From Ornithodoros turicata (taxonomy: Eukaryota; Arthropoda; Arachnida; Ixodida; Argasidae): a stretch of 64,000 nt of DNA. Each line of letters starts with the position of its first letter. Within the stretch, counting starts at the first letter, position 1. Under the pieces are notes generated by a model, which was given only the letters and a program-made list of their open reading frames with translations, was not told the DNA's origin and searched no databases. Below, piece after piece: positions 55,450 through 64,000 of this stretch. The translations under genes were made by a program, and so were the position numbers. The DNA lies in assembly GCF_037126465.1 (NCBI RefSeq), contig NC_088209.1, positions 3,658,001-3,722,000 of the forward strand. The letters run 5' to 3'.

Positions 55450-57720
55450 GCCGTACATGGAGAGGTCGCGTTTGAAGAAACTGCTTCCGAAACGACACTC
55501 CCTAAGCAAAAAGCGTCCTAAGCTGATTTTGTAGTATGTATATGAGAAAGTAAGATCACGGGGTTTGAACCCCGTATCTTGTTCCCCTGTTGCACCCTGA
55601 GAGGGCGCGTTTTAAAAATCGCTTCCAAAATGGCACTCGAAATGGCCAAATGGCCTATTTCATCAACTTCGGGGCTTAATTTTTATATAAAAATATTAAA
55701 GATGTCCAAAGCTGATTTTCTAATGTGTATATCTGAAACTAAGATCATGGGTTTGAACCACGTACCTTGTTCCCTGTTGCACCTGAGAGGTCGGTTTGAC
55801 AAAATCGCTTCCAAACGGCCTCGAAATGGCCATTGGCCAATTTCGTCAACTTCGGGCTTAATATATTTGATATAAAATAATATTAAAGATGTCCTAAGCT
55901 AATTTTGTAATATGTATATGTGAAAGTAAGATCACGGGGTTTGAACCCCGTATCTTGTTCCCCTGTTGCACCCTGAGAGGTCGCGTTTGACAAAATCGCT
56001 TCCAAAACGGCACTCGAAATGGCCAAGTGGCCAATTTCGTCAACTTGAGCTTAATATCATTTGATATAAATAATATTAAAGATGTCCTAAGCTAATTTGT
56101 ATATGTATATGTGAAAGTAAGATCACGGGGTTTGAACCCCGTATCTTGTTCCCCTGTTGCACCCTGAGAGGTCGGGTTTCACAAAATGGCTTCCAAACCG
56201 GCACTCGAAATGGCCAAATGGCCAATTTCGTCAACTTCGGGGCTTAATATCATTTGATATAAAAATATTAAATATGTCCTAAGCTGATTTTGTAGTATGT
56301 ATATGTGAACATAAGATCACGGGGTTTGAACCCCGTATCTTGTTCCCCTGTTGCACCCTGAGAGGTCGGGTTTGACAAAATCGCTTCCAAAACGGCACTC
56401 GAAATGGCCAAGTGGCAATTTCGTCAACTTCGGGGCTTATATTATTTGATATAAATAATATTAGAGATGTCCTAAGCTAATTTTGTAATATGTATATGTG
56501 AAAGTAAGATCACGGGGTTTGAACCCCGTATCTTGTTCCCCTGTTGCACCCTGAGAGGTCGCGTTTGACAAAATCGCTTCCTAAACGGCACTCGAAATGG
56601 CCAAGTGGCCAATTTCGTCAACTTGAGACTTAATATCATTTGATATAAAAATAATACTAAAGATGTCCAAGCTAATTTGTAATATGTATATGTGAAAGTA
56701 AGATCACGGGGTTTGAACCCCGTATCTTGTTCCCCTGTTGCACCCTGAGAGGTCGGGTTTGACAAAATGGCTTCCAAACGGCACTCGAAATGGCCAAATG
56801 GCCAATTTCGTCAACTTCGGGGCTTAATATCATTTGATATAAAAATAATATTAAAGATGTCCTAAGCTGATTTTGTAATACGTATATGTGAAAGTAAGAT
56901 CACGGGGTTTGAACCCCGTATCTTGTTCCCCTGTTGCACCCTGAGAGGTCGGGTTTGACAAAATCGCTTCCAAAACGGCACTCGAAATGGCCAAGTGGCC
57001 AATTTCGTCAACTTCGGGCTTAATTCATTTGAATAAAAATAATATTAAGATGTCCTAAGCTGATTTTGTAGTATGTATATGTGAAAGTAAGATCACGGGG
57101 TTTGAACCCCGTATCTTGTTCCCCTGTTGCACCCTGAGAGGTCGGGTTTGACAAAATCGCTTCCAAAACGGCACTCGAAATGGCCAAAGTGGCAATTTCG
57201 TCAACTTCGGGGCTTAATATCATTTGATATAAAAATATTAAAATGTCCTAAGCTAATTTGTAATATGTATATGTGAAAGTAAGATCACGGGTTTGAACCC
57301 CGTACTTGTTCCCCTGTTGCACCCTGAGAGGTCGGGTTTGACAAAATCGCTTCCAAACGGCACTCGAAATGGCCAAGTGGCAATTTCGTCAACTTCGGGG
57401 CTTATATCATTTGATATAATAATATTAGATGTCCTAAGCTATTGTAATATGTATATGTGAAAGTAAGATCACGGGGTTGAAACCCGTATCTTCCCTGTTG
57501 CACCCTGAGAGGTCGCGTTTGACAAAATCGCTTCCAAACGGCCAAATGGCGAATTTCATCATCCTAAGCTGATTATATAATGTAGTGTATATGTGTATGT
57601 ATATGTGAAAGTACGATCACGGGGTTTGAGCCCCGTACCTTGTTCTCCTGTTGCACCCTGAAAGGTCGCGTTTGACAAAATCACTTCCAAAACGGCACTC
57701 GAAATGGACAGTTTTATCAA
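55450..57720 (+). repeat. ~198-bp tandem array (copy 3, about 12 units)
   Basis: Dyads lie near 55,560, 55,748, 55,936, 56,127, 56,325, 56,516, 56,711, 56,906, 57,099, 57,290, 57,473 and 57,620. Interior units are very similar but carry many one-base deletions. Confidence 0.92.
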
Positions 57721-58386
57721 GTTGTATAGTTTAATATAAAAGCGATATAAAATACAAGACGGTATCATTTGTATATTACTCACTGAAAATAAAGTTGTCT
57801 GTTCTGTCAGCCACTTCGAGTTCTGGAAAAAATGACAGTTCTCGTTTCGAATCCTTCAGACCGGCCGTACAGTCTCAGCGCATGCGTATTACGATAATAC
57901 TGGGACTTAGTCCGTCGAGCGCCTAGGAGGGGAACCCTGTCTGAGTCGCAACTTTGAAGGCCCTGGGTGCATCAGGATTAACACTTACACATCGTGCCGT
58001 GGTTGGTATGTCGCCTGGAGGACGTACTGAACGAAAATAGGTGATGACATTTGCAGAATTTGACTGCTTTGTCGAAAAATCGTAGTCTAAACATGGGCGA
58101 TGTGCAAAAATCGACGGAATCCCCATAGGCGCAATGCATTAAAATTCATTTGGCCAGGGTGCACTAGGCTTATATCCTGCTGGTGACTTTCATGCCTCCA
58201 GGGGTTCTTTACATGGTGTTCTTCTCTATTAGGCGATGACATCTTAAAAATTTATTCTGTTTTGCTGTTAATTGGCATAAACGCTGTCTCCCATTGAATT
58301 AACATCCTGTAAGGCAGCTTCCCGCATAGCGGCTGAGTATAGTGACGGAGTGCGCCGGCGGGGGGTGACCGCGAATTTTGGGATTG

Positions 58387-61300
58387 GTACACCAGGTGGA
58401 GCAACAAGTATGACGTCGACCTTCGAGGTCTTAAAAGACCAGCCACCCAATTTCCCTTCAGTGGGGTCGGCGAAAACGATGCTTACTCGTTGGCAAAACC
58501 AAACCTTTTCGTCATTCAGGTTTTTCTGGTTGGAACTGTGTATTCTTGCGGTATCAGCGCTGGTCTGGATGGATCAAAACCAGTCCCGTCATGCACAATA
58601 TCTCCCGACTTCTCCACCGGCTGTGATAACTAACATTGTACACCAGGTGAGCAAACAAGTACGACGTCGACCTTCGAGGTCTTAAAAGGCCAGCCACACC
58701 AATTGTGTCTTCAGTGGACTCGGCGAAACATGCTACTCGTTGCAAAACCAACCTTTTTCGTCATTCAGGTTTTTCTGGTTGGAACCGTCTATTCTTGCGG
58801 TATCACGGTGGTCTGGATGGATCAAAACCAGTCCCGTCATGCACAATATCTCCCGACTTCTCCACCGGCTGTGAACTACATTGTACACCAGGTGAGCAAC
58901 AAGTACGACGTCGACCTTCGAGGTCTTAAAAGACCAGCCACACCAATTTCTCTTCAGTGGGGTCGGCGAAACGATGCTACTCGTTGCAAAACCAAACCTT
59001 TTCGATTCAGGTTTTTTCTGGTTGGAACCGTCTATTCTTGCGGTATCAGCGGTGGTCTGGATGGATCAAAACCAGTCCCGTCATGCACAATATCTCCCGA
59101 CTTCTCCACCGGCTGTGATAACTACATTGTACACCAGGTGAGCAAACAAGTACGACGTCGACCTTCGAGGTCTTAAAAGACCAGCCACACCAATTTCTCT
59201 TCAGGGGGTCGGCGAAACGATGCTCTCGTTGCAAAACCAAACCTTTTCGTCATTCAGGTTTTTCTGGTTGGAACCGTCTATTCGCGGTATCAGCGCTGGT
59301 CTGGATGGATCAAAACCAGTCCCGTCATGCACAATATCTCCCGACTTTCCACCGGCTGTGATAACTACATTGTACACCAGGTGAGCAACAAGTACGACGT
59401 CTACCTTCGAGGTCTTAAAAGGCACAGCCCACACCAATTTGTGTCTTCAGTGGACTCGGCGAAACCATGCTACTCGTTGCAAAACCAAGCCTTTTCGTCA
59501 TTCAGGTTTTTCTGGTTGGAACCGTGTATTCTTGCGGTATCAGCGCTGGTCTGGATGGATCAAAACCAGTCCCGTCATGCACAATATCTCCGACTTCTCC
59601 ACCGGCTGTGATAACTACATTGTACACCAGGTGAGCAACAAGTACGACGTCTACCTTCGAGGTCTTAAAAGACCAGCCACACCAATTTCTCTTCAGTGGG
59701 TCGGCGAAACGATGCTACTCGTTGCAAAACCAAACCTTTTCGTCATTCAGGTTTTTCTGGTTGGAACCGTGTATTCTTGCGGTATCAGCGTGGTCTGGAT
59801 GGATCAAAACCAGTCCCGTCATGCACAATATCTCCCGACTTCTCCACGGCTGTGATAACTACATTGTACACCAGGTGAGCAACAAGTACGACGTCTACCT
59901 TCGAGGTCTTAAAAGACCAGCCACACCAATTTTTCTTCAGTGGGGTCGGCGAAACGATGCTACTCGTTGCAAAACCAAACCTTTTCGTCATTCAGGTTTT
60001 TCTGGTTGGAACCGTGTATTCTTGCGGTATCAGCGCTGGTCTGGATGGATCAAAACCAGTCCCGTCATGCACAATATCTCCCGACTTCTCCACCGGCTGT
60101 GATAACTACATGTACACCAGTGAGCAACAAGTGACGTCTACCTTCGAGGTCTTAAAAGACCAGCCACACAATTTCTTCAGTGGGGTCGGCGAAACGATGC
60201 TCTCGTTGCAAACACAACCTTTTCGTCATTCAGGTTTTTCTGGTTGGAACCGTGTATTCTTGCGGTATCAGCGCGTGGTCTGGATGGATCAAAACCAGTC
60301 CCGTCATGCACAATATCTCCCGACTTCTCCACCGGCTGTGATAATACATTGTACACCAGGTGAGCAACAAGTACGACGTCTACCTTCGAGGTCTTAAAAG
60401 ACCAGCCACACCAATTTTTCTCAGTGGGGTCGGCGAAACGATGCTACTCGTTGCAAAACCAAACCTTTTCGTCATTCAGGTTTTTCTGGTTGGAAACCGT
60501 CTATTCTGCGGTATCAGCGGTGGTCTGGATGGATCAAAACCAGTCCCGTCATGCACAATATCTCCCGACTTCTCCACCGGCTGTGATAACTACATTGTAC
60601 ACCAGGTGAGCAACAAGTATGACGTCGACCTTCGAGGTCTTAAAGACCAGCCACACCAATTTCTCTTCAGTGGGGTCGGCGAAACGATGCTACTCGTTGC
60701 AAAACCAAACCTTTTCGTCATTCAGGTTTTTCTGGTTGGAACCGTCTATTCTTGCGGTATCAGCGGTGGTCTGGATGGATCAAAACCAGTCCCGTCATGC
60801 ACAATATCTCCCGACTTCTCCACCGGCTGTGATAACTACATCGTACACCAGGTGAGCAACAGTATGACGTCGACCTTCGAGGTCTTAAAGACCAGCCAAC
60901 CAATTTCCCTTCAGTGGGGTCGGCGAAACGATGCTACTCGTTGAAAACCAAACCTTTTCGTCATTCAGGTTTTTCTGGTTGGAACTGTGTATTCTTGCGG
61001 TATCAGCTGGTCTGGATGGATCAAAACCAGTCCCGTCATGCACAATATCTCCCGACTTCTCCACCGGCTGTAACTACATTGTACACCAGTGAGCAACAAG
61101 TACGACGTCGACCTTCGAGGTCTTAAAAGGCCAGCCACACCAATTTGTGTCTTCAGTGGATCGGCGAAACCATGCTACTCGTTGCAAAACCAAGCCTTTT
61201 CGTCATTCAGGTTTTTCTGGTTGGAACCGTCTATTCTTGCGGTATCAGCGGTGGTCTGGATGGATCAAAACCAGTCCGTCATGCACAATCTCTCCGACTT

Positions 61301-64000
61301 CTCCACCGGCTGTGATAACTACATTGTACACCAGGTGAGCAACAAGTACGACGTCGACCTTCGAGGTCTTAAAAGACCAGCCACACCAATTTCTCTTCAG
61401 TGGGTCGGCGAAACGATGCTACTCGTTGCAAAACCAAAACCTTTTCGTCATTCAGGTTTTTCTGGTTGGAACCGTCTATTCTTGCGGTATCAGCGGTGGT
61501 CTGGATGGGATCAAAACCATCCCGTCATGCACAATATCTCCCGACTTCTCCACCGGCTGTGATAACTACATTGTACACCAGGTGAGCAACAAGTATCGAC
61601 GTCGACCTCGAGTCTTAAAAGACCAGCCACACCAATTTCTCTTCAGTGGGTCGGCGAAACGATGCTACTCGTTGCAAAACCCAAACCTTTTCGTCATTCA
61701 GGTTTTTCTGGTTGGAACCGTATTCTTGCGGTATCAGCGCTGGTCTGGATGGATCAAAACCAGTCCGTCATGCACAATATCTCCCGACTTCTCCACCGGC
61801 TGTGATAACTACATTGTACACCAGGTGAGCAACAAGTACGACGTCTACCTTCGAGGTCTTAAAAGGACCAGCCACACCAATTTGTGTCTTCAGGGACTCG
61901 GCGAAACCATGCTACTCGTTGCAAACCAAGCCTTTTCGTCATTCAGGTTTTTCTGGTTGGAACCGTGTATTCTTGCGGTATCAGCGTGGTCTGGATGGAT
62001 CAAAACCAGTCCCGTCATGCACAATATCTCCCGACTTCTCCACCGGCTGTGATAACTACATTGTACACCAGGTGAGCAACAAGTACGACGTCTACCTTCG
62101 AGGTCTTAAAAGACCAGCCACACCAATTTGTGTCTTCAGTGGACTCGGCGAAACATGCTACTCGTTGCAAAACCAAGCCTTTTCGTCATTCAGGTTTTTT
62201 CTGGTTGGAACCGTCTATTCTTGCGGTATCAGCGGTGGTCTGGATGGATCAAAACCAGTCCCGTCATGCACAATAGCTCCCGACTTCCCTCCACCGGCTG
62301 TGATAACTACATGTACACCAGGTGAGCAACAAGTACGACGTCGACCTTCGAGTCTTAAAAGACCAGCCACACCAATTTCTCTTCATGGGGTCGGCGAAAC
62401 GATGCTACTCGTTGCAAAACCAAACCTTTTCGTCATTCAGGTTTTTCTGGTTGGAACCGTCTATTCTTGCGGTATCAGCGGTGGTCTGGATGGATCAAAA
62501 CCAGTCCCGTCATGCACAATATCTCCCGACTTCTCCACCGGCTGTGATAACTACATTGTACACCAGGTGAGGCAACAAGTACGACGTCGACCTTCGAGGT
62601 CTTAAAAGACCAGCCACACCAATTTCTCTTCAGTGGGGTCGGCGAAACGATGCTACTCGTTGCAAAACCAAACCTTTTCGTCATTCAGGTTTTTCTGGTT
62701 GGAACCGTGTATTCTTGCGGTATCAGCGCTGGTCTGGATGGATCAAAACCAGTCCCGTCATGCACAATATCTCCCGACTTCTCCACCGGCTGTGATAACT
62801 ACATTGTACACCAGGTGAGCAACAAGTACGACGTCTACCTTCGAGGTCTTAAAAGACCAGCCACACCAATTTCTCTTCAGTGGGGTCGGCGAAAACGATG
62901 CTACTCGTTGCAAAACCAAACCTTTTCGTCATTCAGGTTTTTCTGGTTGGAACCGTGTATTCTTGCGGTATCAGCGCTGGTCTGGATGGATCAAAACCAG
63001 TCCCGTCATGCACAATATCTCCCGACTTCTCCACCGGCTGTGATAACTACATTGTACACCAGGTGAGCAACAAGTACGACGTCTACCTTCGAGGTCTTAA
63101 AAGACCAGCCACACCAATTTCTCTTCAGTGGGGTCGGCGAAACGATGCTACTCGTTGCAAAACCAAACCTTTTCGTCATTCAGGTTTTTCTGGTTGGAAC
63201 CGTGTATTCTTGCGGTATCAGCGCTGGTCTGGATGGATCAAAACCAGTCCCGTCATGCACAATATCTCCCGACTTCTCCACCGGCTGTGATAACACATTG
63301 TTACACCAGGTGAGCAACAAGTACGACGTCTACCTTCGAGGTCTTAAAAGACCAGCCACACCAATTTCTCTTCAGTGGGGTCGGCGAAACGATGCTACTC
63401 GTTGCAAAACCAAACCTTTTCGTCATTCAGGTTTTTCTGGTTGGAACCGTGTATTCTTGCGGTATCAGCGCTGGTCTGGATGGATCAAAACCAGTCCCGT
63501 CATGCACAATATCTCCCGACTTCTCCACCGGCTGTGATAACTACATTGTACACCAGGTGAGCAACAAGTACGACGTCTACCTTCGAGGTCTTAAAAGACC
63601 AGCCACACCAATTTCTCTTCAGTGGGGTCGGTGAAACGATGCTACTCGTTGCAAAACGAAACCTTTTCGTCATTCAGGTTTTTCTGGTTGGAACCGTGTA
63701 TTCTTGCGGTATCAGCGCTGGTCTGGATGGATCAAAACCAGTCCCGTCATGCACAATATCTCCCGACTTCTCCACCGGCTGTGATAACTACATTGTACAC
63801 CAGGTGAGCAACAAGTACGACGTCGACCTTCGAGGTCTTAAAAGACCAGCCACACCAATTTCTCTTCAGGGGTCGGCGAACGATGCTACTCGTTGCAAAC
63901 CAAACCTTTTCGTCATTCAGGTTTTTCTGGTTGGAACCGTGTATTCTTGCGGTATCAGCGCTGGTCTGGATGGATCAAAACCAGTCCCGTCATGCACAAT
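58387..64000 (+). repeat. 247-bp satellite, block 2 (about 22.7 units, runs off the window)
   Basis: GTGAGCAACAAGTACGACGT words recur with exact 247-bp spacing at 62,815, 63,062, 63,309, 63,556 and 63,803, and with 235-250-bp spacing before that. Subtypes differ at linked sites: TGGACTCGG...AACCATG...AAGCC against TGGGGTCGG...AACGATG...AAACC, and GTCGACC against GTCTACC. Each unit holds a CTCTTCAG acceptor-like and a CAG|GTGAGC donor-like site and a stop-free frame, but 247 is not a multiple of three, so frames shift from unit to unit. I treat it as non-coding satellite. Confidence 0.97.

Larger units (their letters stand above)
51386..58386 (+). mobile_element. Composite repeat element, copy 3 (7.0 kb), inserted in the satellite
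   Basis: The left flank ends ...CTACATTG and the right flank resumes GTACACCAGG; intact satellite units read CTACATTGTACACCAGG. At most one base (G) is duplicated. The blocks are: left to 52,504 (hairpin 51,944-52,025), middle to 54,190 with two extra insertions, 128-bp array 54,190-55,440, 198-bp array 55,450-57,720, right block to 58,386. It has the longest 198-bp array of the three copies. No coding sequence is recognised. Confidence 0.9.

Noticed and set aside
37590..57720. CRISPR-like arrays
   Set aside because: The ~128- and ~198-bp units are repeats along their whole length with no unique spacers, and the setting is eukaryotic.
51386..58386. Helitron identity for the composite element
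   Set aside because: The ends are not 5'-TC and CTRR-3', insertion is not between A and T, and no 3' hairpin precedes the terminus.
58387..64000. Multi-exon gene built from the GTGAGC/CTCTTCAG sites of the satellite
   Set aside because: Each putative exon is 181 bp, so joining successive exons shifts the frame each time, and unit indels break it further. I keep the exon-origin idea only as a finding.

Overview
The window looks like gene-poor, repeat-dominated nuclear DNA of an arthropod, most likely a chelicerate and perhaps a tick. That placement is inference. It rests on the mix of non-LTR retrotransposons with (CAA)n/AATAAAG-type or ATTT-type 3' tails, a Penelope-like element, hAT, mariner and short inverted-repeat elements, and a Polinton/Maverick remnant. 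I see no bacterial operons, no rRNA, no CRISPR array and no complete host gene. Nearly all long open frames belong to transposable elements or tandem repeats.

1-19 kb is a patchwork of decayed transposons. It holds a hAT end (1-1,519), a mariner (about 4,763-6,700, minus) split by a hAT element, a second hAT-like element (about 9,700-10,531) containing a perfect-ended palindrome with a tRNA-like core, and at least five LINE fragments (11.1, 12.3-13.4, 14.2-15.7, 16.2 and 17.8-18.5 kb). 19-32 kb holds the only candidates for host gene parts: a donor-ended leader near 19,077, a splice-bounded 54-codon exon with a signal-like start (21,289-21,454), and an exon-like open frame at 22,736-22,871. 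The same stretch has a Penelope GIY-YIG domain, a 440-bp long inverted repeat (24,890-25,331) and two clean MITEs with visible target duplications (26,232-26,560 and 28,995-29,315).

32-45 kb holds a 5'-truncated RT/RNase H LINE that abuts the C-terminal end of a Polinton-type integrase (34,140-34,513). After a 6.8-kb insertion come three consecutive remnants that resemble the Polinton capsid module (41,414-43,461). The last of these is cut off by a copy of the 26.2-kb MITE.

34.5-64 kb is dominated by two repeat systems. The first is a non-coding composite element of about 5-7 kb, present three times (34,514-41,355; 45,291-50,243; 51,386-58,386). Its parts always come in the same order: left block, C-run/CA microsatellite, a ~128-bp tandem array, a ~198-bp tandem array, right block. 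The second is a 247-bp satellite (50,244-51,385 and 58,387-64,000, running off the window). Copy 3 sits inside the satellite with an almost perfect empty-site junction, which shows that the composite moves, or once moved, as a unit. Comparing the three copies exposes later insertions: a 498-bp TAA-flanked MITE, a 56-bp LINE tail with a 13-bp target duplication, and a 110-bp insertion. The composite encodes no recognisable protein and its class is unresolved. It is the most likely undescribed element in the window.
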